Shown: positions 1-15,546, numbered from the stretch's first letter. The stretch: DNA of 64,000 nucleotides from Blastocystis sp. Blastoise (GCA_039096225.1 JBBPEB010000014.1:1499501-1563500), one strand, 5' to 3'. The notes: a model not told the origin generated them from the letters alone. Program-made: numbers and translations.

Positions 1-3790
<3,790 letters not shown>

Positions 3791-4230
3791 TTTCTAAACA
3801 ATATATTTATGATCAATAGCTAAGAATTAAATCAATGAAATATTTGTTTTGACAAGAATATGTGCTAAATATCGACAGTAAAAAACTTATTTGTTGATTT
3901 TTTTTTCAGATATAAAGTCAGTCAGTAATAGCACATCATTGTTTCAGACACATTAATTTATTTGTTTCATACCATTGGAGTTTATCTGTAGATAAGCCAA
4001 TAGAAAGAGACTAATCTTTATTTTTAATGGATAAAAACTGGAGGGAAGAACAAAGAAATCATTTCACTTTTTCTAATAAAGACACATTTCAGTTTGAATC
4101 AGCTAAGCTTATTTTTCCCACGAAGAATAGTTTTCAGTAGTGATTCATATTTTAGAGGGAAACTATTTTTTGTTTGTTTCTTTTCTTATATTGCAAGAAT
4201 ATAATTTACTACTATTAGAATAAGTTTAAG
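3791..4230. other. Divergent intergenic region, paladin-like gene / polymerase delta
   Basis: About 440 bases between two divergent start codons, so it should hold both promoters. It contains oligo-T tracts (for example near 3899-3906) and no long microsatellite. I see no ORF, RNA gene or recognisable binding site. The base composition is visibly less AT-extreme than in the flanking introns. Confidence 0.6.
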
Positions 4231-5114
4231 ATGAAACGTCAGATAGAAGATGAAACAAATGGTAAGAAAGCAAGGTATGTTTTGGTCATTCGCTTTATTT
4301 TTAATTGATTAGTGCACTTTTAGGAAGCACAGATATATCCTACTTCTTATCAAACGATAACTTAACACGAAAATCTGCACCAGAAGTTGATTCAATAAAA
4401 GATGATATTTCTTTTCAGTGGTTTGATATTGATATGTATTTCTCTATATTTTATTTATGCTAAATAGTTAGGTATGATGGTCCAAAACTTGAAAAAGATC
4501 CAACAACTGGTACAAATCCTGATTGGACCCAAGAAGTATTTATACTTAAATTATTTACCTAAATTATTTTAAAATAATTATAGGAGTCAAATCCTATTGT
4601 ACGATTTTTTGGTGTAACTCGAGATGGTCATAGTGTCTGCCTTCATTTACATGGTTTTCTTCCTTATGTATATATAAGATATATTTTGAAATGTATTATT
4701 ATTAATATTTTTTTTATAGGATAAGATTCATTTAATATATATATTATATAGTTTTATTGTTCCCTTCCAAATAGTTGGAGTGATGATGACTTAACCGATT
4801 TTAAGAACGATTTAAGTTCACGTTTAACGGCCCAAATGAACCGATGCCATGTTGTAGATGCTGAAATTGTATACATATATTATATATTATATGTATTATA
4901 TGTATTTCTAATAATTTGGCAATTATGTTTGCATATATAAATATATATATTACTTGATATAATATAATAATAATATTATTATATAGGTATATAAGCAGAG
5001 TATAATGGGATATCAAGGAATGCATGATTCTAAGTTTCTTAAAGTTACTGTGAATATGCCTAATGCTGTACCTACATGTAGAAGTCTTCTTTCCGTATAT
5101 TATTATTATTATTA

Positions 5115-5184
<70 letters not shown>

Positions 5185-5188
5185 TATA

Positions 5189-5224
<36 letters not shown>

Positions 5225-6014
5225 CATGTTTATTATTATGTTTATTATTATTATTATTATTATAACTCTTTGCTATCATTCTACAAAACAAAAATATATG
5301 AGATGCTAACAAATTCAATAATTCATAAATATAATAATATATATATAGAATGGTATTAGTTATGGTCAAAAATCAACAGGTTGTTTATATATATATGAAG
5401 CGAAAATACCCTTTGTACTTCGTTGTATGATAGATCTAAATATTGTAGGTTGTAATTGGCTTACAGCTCCCGCGGGGAAATATACATTAAGACCCATGGA
5501 TAAGAAAGTATAATTTATTTCATTTTTTATAAAACTGTTATTTATGTTGTATTTTCAATAATATAGTTTTAAATTAATTTTATTATTTTTCTCTCTATAT
5601 TTTAATTAATAATAATAATATAATAATATTTTATAGAAAACAACTTGTCAATATGAAATTGATATATATTATAAATATATTATTTCTCATAATACTGAAG
5701 GTATATACATGGATGTAGCACCTTTTCGTATTCTTTCTTTTGATATTGAATGTCTGGCTACAGATGGAGGATTTCCCACGGGAGATAAAGATCCTGTCAT
5801 TCAAATTGCTAATGTACTCACAGAACAAGTATGTTTTATTATTATTATTCTTTGTTTATTGTTATAATACTTATTATTATAACGTATATTATTGGTAATA
5901 CTCTTATTCATACTATTTTTATTCTTATATTTATATATCATTTAGGGTAGTTCAGAACCATTTTATAAATGTGTTTTTTGCTTAAATACTTGTGCTCCTA
6001 TTCCTGGTGCGGAA

Positions 6015-6098
<84 letters not shown>

Positions 6099-8797
6099 CT
6101 TATTTTTATTATTCTTATTTTTATTATTCTTATTTTTATTATTCTTATTTTTATTATTCTTATTTTTATTATTCTTATTTTTTTATTCTTATTTTTTTTA
6201 TTCTTATTATAATAATTTTAATTTATAAAATAATAATAATTAATTAATTATATATATATAATTATTTCCTATAGATCTTTGCCTTTGAGAATGAGAAGGA
6301 TCTTTTAGCTGCTTGGTCTCAATTTGTTATTGCTTCCGATCCTGATGTTATTACAGGTATATATATATCTATATATAAACATCTTTCTTTGATACTATAT
6401 CTAAAATTGATTTTTTTTAGGTTATAATATACAAAATTTCGATTTACCGTATATATTTGATCGTGCAACTGCTTTAAAAATAGAAGATAAAGTACATATA
6501 ATAGGAAAGTTAATAGGTCAAAAAAGTAAAAAGACAACAAGTACGTTTACTTCGTCTGCTTATGGTACTCATGAAAATATTGATATTGCTGTTTTTGGTC
6601 GTGTTATTTTTGATTTATTACAATTTATGAGAAGAGAATATAAATTAACTTCATATTCTTTAAATAATGTATCTACTTATTTCTTAGGAGATCAAAAAGA
6701 TGATGTTAAATATAATCAAATAAAAGAATTACAAGAAGGTGATGAAATTACTAGACATCGTTTATCTCATTATTGTTTAAAAGATTCTCTTCTTCCTCAG
6801 TTACTATTAGATAAATTAATTGTACTTATTAATCATATAGAAATGGCAAGAGTTACAGGTGTTCCTATTTCATTCTTATTATCTCGTGGCCAACAAATTA
6901 AAGTAGTTTCAATGCTTCATCGAAAAGCACAAACAATGAATATTATTATACCTTCTTATGATAGTCCTAAAGGTGTAGATAGTGAAGATAATTATCAAGG
7001 AGCAACAGTTATTGAACCTATTAAAGGTTTTTATGAACAACCTATTTCTACACTTGATTTTTCTTCTTTATATCCTTCTATTATGATTTCTCATAATATT
7101 TGTTATACTACAATAGTATTTCCAGAAAGTTATATGCCTGGTCCAAAACAACGATTCACATTTAATAAAGAAGAAGCTACTGATTCTATATTATATATAT
7201 CTCCTGAAGAATATGAAGTATCACCCACAGGAGATCGATTTATTACAAAAGATAAAAAAGTAGGAATTCTTCCTATTATTTTACGAGAATTATTAGATGC
7301 AAGAAAAGCTGCTAAACGAGATATGGCTAAAGAAACAGATCCATTAAAGAAAAAAGTTCAAAATGGTCGTCAATTAGCTTTAAAGATTAGTGCTAATTCT
7401 GTATATGGTTTTACAGGAGCAACAGTAGGTCAATTACCTTGTTTACAAATATCGAAATCAGTTACTTCTTTTGGTAGAGAAATGATTGAAAAAACAAAAA
7501 ATACAGTTATGACTAAATATACAATTGCTAATGGTTATCCTGGTGATGCTCAAGTTATATATGGTGATACAGATTCTGTTATGGTACGATTTGGTGTTAA
7601 TACTGTTCCTGAAGCTATGAAATTAGGCAAGGAAGCAGCTGAATATATATCTACTTTATTTCCTCCACCTGTAAAATTAGAATTTGAAAAAGTATATTTC
7701 CCTTATTTATTAATGAATAAAAAGAGATATGCTGGTCTTTATTGGACAAAAGGTATATTATTATTATTATTTAGTTTTTTTTAATTATATTATATCATAA
7801 TTAAAATATATATTTTATATCTTAAATAAATAAATATTTTTTTATATTATAAATAAAATATATTTTATATCTTAAATGAATAAATATTTTTTTATATTAT
7901 AAATAAAATATATTTTATATAATAAATAAAAAAATATATATAGAAGATAAATGGGATAAAATGGATTGTAAAGGAATAGAGACAGTTCGTCGTGATAATT
8001 GTGGTTTAGTTCGTTTAATTGTAGATATGTGTTTAAAGAAGATATTAATTGATAGAGATGTTAATGGTGCTATTGAATATGTAAAGAATACTATATCATC
8101 ATTATTGCAGAATAATATAGATATTTCCTTATTAGTTATTACAAAGTCATTAGGTAAAAAAGCAGATAGTAATGAATATAAAGCAAAAGCTGCTCATGTA
8201 GAATTAGCAGAACGTATGTATAAACGTGATCCTGGAAGTGCTCCCAAAGTAGGAGATCGTGTTCAATATGTTATTATAGAAAAAGAAAAGAATGCTCCTG
8301 CGTATACTAAATCTGAAGACCCTATATATGTATTAGAAAATAATTTACCTATTGATGTATCTTGGTATTTAGAACATCAATTAAAAGGTCCTTTAGAACG
8401 TATTTTTGAACCTGTATGTAATGTTACTAGTTCTATATTTAGTGGAGATCATACGTTAGTAAGAAGAACGGCTTCTGTACAAAAGAGTGGAATTGGTCTT
8501 TTTATTAGTACAAAAACAAGATGTGTTGGCTGTAAACAACCTTTAGAAACTGGAATTATATGTAATAATTGTATGAAAGATGGTAAAAAATATTATACAC
8601 AAACTATTCTTCGATATGAATGTTTAGAAGAGCAATTCACTGAATTATGGACAACATGTCAACGATGTCAAGGAAGTTTACATCAAAAAGTAATTTGTGG
8701 TAATCGTGATTGCCCTATCTTCTTCCAAAGAGAAAAAATTAGAAAAGAACTCAAAGAAACACAAGAAAAAGTTATTAAATTTGATGAACTCTTTTAA
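4231..8797 (+). CDS. POLD1: DNA polymerase delta catalytic subunit
   Basis: Twelve exons close in frame to 1075 residues, close to the 1097-1107 of yeast and human enzymes: 4231-4274, 4313-4435, 4472-4535, 4584-4667, 4752-4868, 4987-5094, 5349-5507, 5637-5828, 5946-6014, 6275-6356, 6421-7752, 7944-8797. It is the B-family replicative polymerase for the lagging strand with 3'-5' proofreading. Visible motifs: Exo I FDIE (about 268-271), Exo II YNIQNFD, Exo III YCLKD, motif A DFSSLYPS (from about 560), motif [10 protein letters not shown] (about 669) and motif C YGDTDS (aspartates about 730 and 732). The C-terminus has both cysteine modules, [17 protein letters not shown] and [19 protein letters not shown] (zinc and 4Fe-4S type in the family). 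All catalytic aspartates are present, so it should be active. Ten of 11 introns fall in the first third. Stop is TAA. Confidence 0.96.
5095..5348 (+). repeat. (ATT)n microsatellite intron in polymerase delta
   Basis: Intron 6 of polymerase delta (GT at 5095, AG at 5347-5348) is largely ATT repeats on the plus strand, with short AT and TTTATT interruptions. It would read as poly-Tyr or poly-Ile if unspliced. The flanking exons join in phase 0 (LLS to NGI). Confidence 0.85.
6015..6274 (+). repeat. (TA)n plus 15-bp tandem repeat intron in polymerase delta
   Basis: Intron 9 begins directly as GTATATAT and continues as an about 80-base TA run to about 6092. It then changes to about six copies of a 15-base unit, TTATTATTCTTATTT (about 6093-6204), and ends CTATAG at 6274. 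The donor is itself the first unit of the TA array. Exons join in phase 0 (GAE to IFA). Confidence 0.85.
7811..7920 (+). repeat. 50-bp tandem duplication inside polymerase delta intron 11
   Basis: Bases 7811-7860 are repeated at 7861-7910 with a single A-to-G difference, followed by a further 10 bases of a third copy. The repeat lies wholly inside the intron 7753-7943. No coding sense on either strand. Confidence 0.9.
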
Positions 8798-9215
8798 TTA
8801 GTTCGTATTTTTTGTTAATATAAAGTTTTTTTTTAATTTCTATTATTGTAAATGTTTTCTATAATTTTCAATTTTTCTTAGCTATTCATATTGACAACAA
8901 TATCACTTTGTATTTGTTATATGATTTGTTTTTATGTAATTATTTATAGTCTATTTAAATTTAGTTTTTTTGCTTCAATTTACTATTCTTCTGACTTTTT
9001 GTGTGTTGCATAAAATAGAAGAGAATCTATAAATCCAATAAAAAAAAGGAATAAAGAGTTCATTACTATTATTACTATCATTTCAATTTAATTAATGTTT
9101 GCTCATATATATAAAGTTTCGGCCATTCTCTTGATGGACTGAGAAACATACTAATAAGTTATTGATTAATTGATTCGTTCATCTTTTTGCATATCATTTT
9201 ATATAATTTCTTAAG
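8798..9215. other. Intergenic region between polymerase delta and cyclin L
   Basis: About 418 bases between two tandem plus-strand genes. It should hold the polymerase delta 3' end and the cyclin L promoter. Only T-rich and A-rich tracts are visible; I see no ORF, RNA gene or repeat that I can support. Confidence 0.55.
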
Positions 9216-11217
9216 ATGTTTCACGATGATGTCGATGATCAATTAGTAATGTATTTATATAAAAACGATTTCAATTTATAACATATTAACAAAAAATAAA
9301 ATATTACTATTATATTTTTGATTATTTTTAGACAAATACTGATGAAAACGCAATATTTTATGGAAAAAAGTATTTTAATTTTATTACGATTTTATTCTAT
9401 ATAAATAATATAGTTTTTCTAGAGATCACATGTTTTTGAAATGGAGCCTTCAGTGACGCTTTCAGATGAGATATTGAATAACTCTCCGTCAAAATTAGAT
9501 GGAATTCCTGAAGATATAGAGTTTGATTATAGAGTATTTGGTTGCCAACTAATCCGTGAAGCTTCTATTCGTCTTAAACTATCACAACTTGTCAGTGCGT
9601 CAGGTCAAATACTGTTACAGCGTTTTTACTACAAACGGTCTTTCAAACAGTATCATCCATTTTTTGGTATATATATGTTATTAGAATTAAGAAATATTTA
9701 GTATATATTATATATAGTGTCCATGAGTTGTCTTTTCTTAGCTTCAAAGATGGAAGAAGAGCAAGTTCGTTTGTCATCTTTATTAAAGTGTTTCTTTTTA
9801 ATGTTTTTAACACGCAATGAATTACCTCTTCGACGACTCGATATAAATGATCCTGTATATATATATATTGTTATAATATATATTTATTAATTATAATGAA
9901 TGTATATATTGTTATAAACATATATTTATTTATAATGAATATGATCTTATTATTAATATATAGGTAACATGTAGTATAGCATTATATATATATATAATAT
10001 ACATAGATATATCAGCAATGGAGTTCACGAATTGTCAAGATAGAACAGCTATTATTATATTTATTTGAATATAAATTAAGATATATTACTGATCATCCTC
10101 ATAAATTTATATTATTATTTATTAAAAGAATTGATGGTGATATTTCTATGGCTCAAAAAGCATGGAATATTTGTAATGATATGTATATTATTATTATATA
10201 TATTGTTATTATGTATTTTATTTTATTTATATTTATTATATTTATATTTATATTTATTATTATTATATTTATATTAATTATTATTATATTTATATTAATT
10301 ATTATTATGATTCTAAAGGTTGTCTACCGATTTATGTCTTCGATTTCCCTCCAATACTTTAGCGGCAACTGCTATCTATATATGTACATTGTATGCTTTT
10401 TTGTAATTTATTTTTATTTTATATTTATATATTGATTAATAACATAATATATATATAAAGATATAATAAGAAACCTCTTCCTGATTGTACATATACACTA
10501 TTCTCTACTTCTAAAGAAGATATCCTTTTTATTTATATTATTTATATATATATTTTATACGATATATGTTTATATTCTTATTTCATTCAGATAATATATA
10601 TATCCTTCATGTTATTTACAAATAGAACATGTATTAGTTTATATTCAACGATTATATAAAGAAAAACCTATTATGTGGATACCAGATCTTTATTCATACT
10701 GTATATATATATATATATTAAATCTATTTATGTATATTCAAATTATATTTTTTTTCTGTTTAAAAATTTATATATATTAAAACTTTATAATCTTTTTTTA
10801 TTCTTTCTCCTATAAAAGATATATATATATATATAGTAAAATTATTAAAAGACAAAGATCCTAGTCTTTATACGACTATAAATATGGATTCTTTTCATTA
10901 TAATAATAATACAAAGCCTGGTATTCCTTCTATTACTGATTCTATTAATATAAAGAATGCAATAACGAATAAAGATACAACTAATGCTTCTTCTACGAGT
11001 AATAGTATAACAGGAAATAATGAAAATAAACTTGAAAATAATGAAAATAAGCTTGAAAATAAGCTTGAAAATAAGCTTGAAAATAAGCTTGAAAATGATA
11101 TACAGATATCTATAGATACACATATAACTCCAGAATCTGAAAACTATAAATATATACATGTTGATCTCTTGGAAGATTATTGTCCACCTCCTATCTATGA
11201 AGATCTTCTTCAGTATG

Positions 11218-11281
<64 letters not shown>

Positions 11282-11945
11282 TTCTTTTATATATAGTCAA
11301 CTGTAATTCATATCTATTATATTATTGTTTAAATATACTATTTTGATTTATATATTTGTCTATCTATAGTTATTATTACTCTTTATATTATATATAGAAA
11401 GAAATCAAGATTTGCAGATAATAATACACTAAGTATATTTATAATTATAATAATAATAATTATTATTATCTATAGATGTATCACCAGAAGTATTATCTTC
11501 TCATGGTTCTTCTAAGAAAGATATTCATGATGAACGTAGAAGTAGAATAGAAGAACATAAGAGTAAAGATAAGCATTATTCTAGTCATAGAGATAGTCAT
11601 AGACATTATGATAGAAGCAGAAGTAGAGATAATTATAGAAGTAAAGGTAGAGATAGAAGTAGAAGTAGAGATAATTATAGGGATAGAAACAGAAGCAAAA
11701 GTAGAGATAATTATAGGGATAGAAACAGAAGTAGAGATAATTATAGAGATAAAGATAATTATAGAGATAAAGATAATTATAGAGATAGAAGTAGAAGTAG
11801 AGATAATTATAGAGATAAAGATAATTATAGAGATAATTATAGAGATAGAAGTAGAAATAAAGATAATTCTAGGGATAATTATAGAGATTCAAATAGAAAA
11901 CAAAATGATAGTCGAGGTAGATATAAACATAGTAATAGTCGTTAA
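9216..11945 (+). CDS. CCNL: Cyclin L with RS-type C-terminal domain
   Basis: Eleven exons close in frame to 568 residues: 9216-9245, 9332-9369, 9425-9666, 9718-9854, 10016-10182, 10319-10390, 10461-10519, 10620-10700, 10837-11212, 11398-11432, 11476-11945. Cyclin L partners CDK11-type kinases and acts in pre-mRNA splicing in the nucleus. The cyclin box matches: FGCQLIREASIRLKLSQL, MSCLFLASKMEEEQVR, LSTDLCLRFPSNTLAATA and KEEIEHVLVYIQRLYKEKP. A low-complexity ENKL repeat follows (about 11020-11100), then an Arg-Asp/Ser-rich tail (SRSRDNYRDR repeats) typical of cyclin L. The first two short exons are the weakest part, and exon 3 needs the acceptor at 9423-9424. The intron 10520-10619 has AT-AC ends. 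The strong minus- and other-frame reading of the RS tail is a shadow. Confidence 0.92.
10520..10619 (+). other. Probable U12-type (AT-AC) intron in cyclin L
   Basis: The intron starts ATATCCTTTTT, which matches the consensus minor-spliceosome 5' site, and ends TTATTTAC. About 10 bases before the end lies ATCCTTCAT, close to the U12 branch-site consensus TTCCTTRAY. Removing exactly these 100 bases joins GAA-G to AA-ATA and gives TSKEEIEHVLVYIQRLY. This aligns without gaps to the cyclin L family (human TTEEEIQEICIETLRLY). I tried the GT-AG alternatives here; they give stops or break the frame. Confidence 0.75.
11020..11100 (+). repeat. 12-bp tandem repeat coding ENKL units in cyclin L
   Basis: The unit GAAAATAAGCTT is repeated about five times, with variant copies before it, inside a cyclin L exon. 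It codes Glu-Asn-Lys-Leu repeats between the cyclin box and the RS tail. The unit length keeps the frame. Confidence 0.85.
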
Positions 11946-12220
11946 TAACATATATATAATGATATATTTATGTATTCATTACATGTTTTATTTCAACAAT
12001 TTTATATTGTTTTGTTTATTTTGTTTTTACACACTGGCTACTCGACTTTCTGTCAATTGTAAGTACATATAATTATCTTTAGTTCTAACAATAAGACATT
12101 TTTAACACATTTTAAATGATGAAAAATAAAACAAAACGATAATAAAATACAATTAAAATTATACTTAAAACTGGTATATTATAGAGAAAATATAAAATAG
12201 CAATAGTCTAAGAAACATAA

Positions 12221-12938
12221 TTATTTAATAATATCCTTTCTTTTCTTTGTTATAAGTAAAGTATCACATAATAATAGTAGAAGAGCTAGAATGGCGAATA
12301 CACCTGTAAATCGAAAAGCAGAAGCAGGTCCAAATTGGCCATTCATCCATCCTAAGAATGGCTGAAATACTGCTGAAAGAACAGATTGAAAAGGTAACAT
12401 TACACTGACTATAGTTGGTCCTTTCTCTTCAAAATATTCGTTTGTTAAGCATATCATCGTTGGCCAAAATAAGCATATAAATATACTAGAAGCACAAATA
12501 ATCCATAATCCTATAACTTCTGTGAAATAACCAATAAGAAGCATAATCAATGTAATCACTAGACATATATACATTGTTTTAAGATGACCTATTTTATCTG
12601 TTATATATCCTCCAAAGAATCGAACCACAGTATATAAAGTAAAAAATAAACTATTAAAAAGACCACCTATTTGAACAGGATCTAAATGTAAAATATTTTC
12701 TATATAAGTACCTGACCAATTCATATTAGATCGTTCTACCATGGTTGTCATCGTTAATGTAATAGAAAATAAATACATAGAAGGAGTACAAAGAGCATCA
12801 ACCATTGGATGATGTCTTATTCTTGTCCAATAAGATACCTTAGAGGGCTGTGTTTCATATTTATCACTTAATAAAGGATCAGATATAGCATTATTATTAA
12901 TATTATTATTATCTGAAATATAATTATTAATATTATCA

Positions 12939-12969
<31 letters not shown>

Positions 12970-13810
12970 GATTATGATTATGATTATGATTATGATTATG
13001 ATTATGATTATGATTATTATTATTATTAGGTATACTTTCAACTTCAGTATCTATAATGACGTGTGTCTCATTTGATGATAGCATTCTATTATTATTTTCA
13101 TCTTCTTCTTGTCCTTTAAGTGTTATATTAGATATATATTTATGATTATTATCTAATTTAATATTACTATCCAGTATATTATTATTATCATTATTATCAT
13201 CTTTATTATTATTTATACAATTATCATTATTATTTATTGTATGAACAGCAAATGGTACACAAAGTACATAAATAATCATTATAATAATAGGTATCATAGT
13301 ATATAAATAAATAGATTTATATCCATAAGGATACCAATGAACAGAATATGTAGCAATAAAAGGACTGATTAAACCACCAACACCATAAAATGCATTCAAT
13401 AATGTCATATAGAATGCTGCCTTATCTTCAAAAATAATTGATCCTAAAATATCTGGTGGTAAGTCTGTTGATCCTAATCCTATACCTGCAAAAAATTGAA
13501 AAATAATTGCCCATGTAAACGAAGGAACATATGCCATTATAATACAACTTAAAACACCACCAATCATAGCTATAATCATTGTTGCCTTAAAACCGAATGG
13601 ATGAACAAGGTAGGATGCCAAGAAAGCAAAGATTACATATCCTAAATTGACCATCGACGCAAGCAAACCATATTGATCATCAGTAGCTGAAAATTCTTTT
13701 TGAAGAAGAGGAAATGTAACAGACTTCACATTATCAAGCAAACCTTCTGTTGTCATTGAACAACAACTTGCAATTAACATAAAATAAAACTCCTTTTTAG
13801 TGAATCTCAT
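12221..13810 (-). CDS. Major facilitator superfamily transporter, intronless
   Basis: A single exon of 529 residues from ATG (MRFTKKEFYFMLI) to TAA. It has about 12 hydrophobic segments in two halves, as in MFS_1 transporters of the sugar or metabolite permease type; the substrate cannot be told. The N-terminal half has GLLDNVKSVTFPLL, the same place as GIVDNAKSITVPDM and GMIDNLSSVTLPDI in the two neighbouring paralogues. The loop between the halves (about residues 195-325) is expanded with Asn runs and an alternating Asn-His tract (12950-13030). This loop is much longer than in the two paralogues and accounts for the extra length. The absence of introns contrasts with most genes nearby. It is divergent from the transporter at 14296. 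Confidence 0.88.
12950..13030 (-). repeat. Hexanucleotide repeat coding Asn-His in MFS loop
   Basis: On the plus strand this reads as ATTATG units flanked by ATT units; on the coding strand it gives alternating Asn-His followed by an Asn run. It sits in the predicted cytoplasmic loop between the two six-helix halves of the MFS protein, where length change is tolerated. Confidence 0.9.
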
Positions 13811-14295
13811 TTTCTTATTATCTATACAATCATATAATATTAATGTTTATTCAAAATACATATATATCTAAGAACAACATATGATAAAAAAATGAAAAAA
13901 TATATGCTACATAAAAATATAAGCATATATAGAATATATATACATTATATGGAATCTAAATAACAAAAATTATTGACCAACAATAGACACTTGACGATAA
14001 ATCCAATAGCAATAGCGAATATATATTATAAAGTCTCTTTTATATTAAAAGATCAATTTAGACTTCATAAAGTCAATACAATCCTGTAGCACATACCATC
14101 TGTCATCCAAGAAATAGAATTACATATTTTTCTCCTTTTATAAAAATATTCTCGTGGGAAAACCAATAAACTTTCTTATTGATTGAATAAAACAACGATT
14201 ATTGGTCAATAAAAAAAAAAACTTCTGTTTATCATTGTTTTTTCGCAGCATTGCCCATAATTTATTTTTCTTTTGTTATTATAGTTTAGAGAAAG
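13811..14295. other. Divergent intergenic region between two MFS genes
   Basis: About 485 bases that must contain both promoters of the divergent transporters. An A-run of about a dozen bases lies near 14209-14221. No ORF, RNA gene or clear inverted repeat was seen. Confidence 0.55.
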
Positions 14296-15546
14296 ATGGC
14301 ACAAGAATTCACAAAAACTCAGTTTTGGGTAATGACATGCATTTGTTATTTAGGTTTATTTTTAGAAGGTATTGTTGATAATGCAAAAAGTATTACCGTT
14401 CCCGATATGAAAGAAGCTTTCAATGCTAATTACACTGAATTCGGTGTTTTAAACTCTATTGCAAGTATTTCTTATGTCGTTTGTTGTGTAGTTGCCACTT
14501 TTTTATTTCCAAGAATCACATTTAAATGGACGAATATACTTGGCTATGTTACTTGTGTCTTTGGTTCTATTGGAGTCACGTTTTCTGGAAGTTTTATTTG
14601 GATTATTATTACAATGTTCTTTTCAACTTGTTTCCTTGGTTTTGCAGATTGTACGTATACAACTGTGGGTACTATGATTTTCACTGAACATACAGCTACA
14701 TTCATGTGCATAATGAATTTTTTCTATGGTCTTGGTGCTATTCTTGGACCTACTCTTGTTACTTTTGTATATAGCCATTTCGAAACACGTTTTAGAGCTT
14801 TTTATTTCTTTACTTCTATTACTTTTGGAATTTTAGCTTTAACTCAATGTTTTATTCCTTTTGCTGCTAAATGTCCTCCTAAACAAGAAGAAACTATTAA
14901 TAATAAGCCAAAAATAACTGTTGCTCGTTCTTATATAGATCCTATGGTATGGTTATTCTCATTTACTTTAATGTCTTTAACACAAGTTGAACGTGGTGCT
15001 ATGATGTGGGGTGGATTATATTTAAAAGATGTTTTACATTTAGATCCTGAAGTTGAAGGTTATTGGTTTAATACTTTATTTTATATTTTATTTACTGTTG
15101 GTCGTTTTATAGGTGGTTTTATTGCTGATCGTATTGGATTAGTTCTTTTTACTTATTGTATTATTATTGGATGTATGATCTTCTTGATTATTGGATTTTG
15201 CTTAGGTACAGTAGGTATTTGGGTTCTTAGTATAACTGGATTATTTGCAGGTCTTTTCTGGCCTACAATTATGTGTTTAGTAATGAAATATTATGGTGAT
15301 CTAGCTCCTATTCCTGCTAGTGTTGTTTTACCTATTACTTTTATTTTATTATCTATTCTTCAAGTTATTCTAGGATTACTTAATAATTATATTGGACCCG
15401 AATGGGCTTATAGAGGTTCTATTTTCTTCTTAGTAATTGCTCTTTGTCTTGTGACCGTTATTCGTCAATGCCTTCATAATAAGGAAAAGAAAGAACAACT
15501 TGAACAACCTCTTATTAATACTGAACAAAAACAAATTGTTGTATAA
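14296..15546 (+). CDS. Major facilitator superfamily transporter, intronless
   Basis: A single exon of 416 residues, MAQEFTKTQFWVMTC to TAA. Twelve hydrophobic segments can be placed, with a short central loop (CPPKQEETINNKPK) in place of the large loop of the neighbour at 12221. Shared blocks with both neighbours include GIVDNAKSITVPDM, QVERGAMMWGGLYLKDVLHL and GRFIGGFIADRIG (family-typical cytoplasmic loop between helices 8 and 9). It is a paralogue of 12221-13810 and 16044-17462. The C-terminus is short and polar. Codons are regular and T/A-ending (GGT, GCT, ATT). Substrate unknown. Confidence 0.9.
   Translation: MAQEFTKTQFWVMTCICYLGLFLEGIVDNAKSITVPDMKEAFNANYTEFGVLNSIASISYVVCCVVATFLFPRITFKWTNILGYVTCVFGSIGVTFSGSFIWIIITMFFSTCFLGFADCTYTTVGTMIFTEHTATFMCIMNFFYGLGAILGPTLVTFVYSHFETRFRAFYFFTSITFGILALTQCFIPFAAKCPPKQEETINNKPKITVARSYIDPMVWLFSFTLMSLTQVERGAMMWGGLYLKDVLHLDPEVEGYWFNTLFYILFTVGRFIGGFIADRIGLVLFTYCIIIGCMIFLIIGFCLGTVGIWVLSITGLFAGLFWPTIMCLVMKYYGDLAPIPASVVLPITFILLSILQVILGLLNNYIGPEWAYRGSIFFLVIALCLVTVIRQCLHNKEKKEQLEQPLINTEQKQIVV

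Noticed and set aside
5969-6247. Tyr/Ile repeat protein
   Set aside because: Runs through polymerase delta intron 9 (TA and 15-mer repeats); splicing restores the polymerase.
11608-12072. Long Ile/Glu/Val repeat reading frame
   Set aside because: It is a shifted frame of the cyclin L RS-type tail; the spliced cyclin L frame reads Arg/Ser/Asp and ends at TAA 11945.
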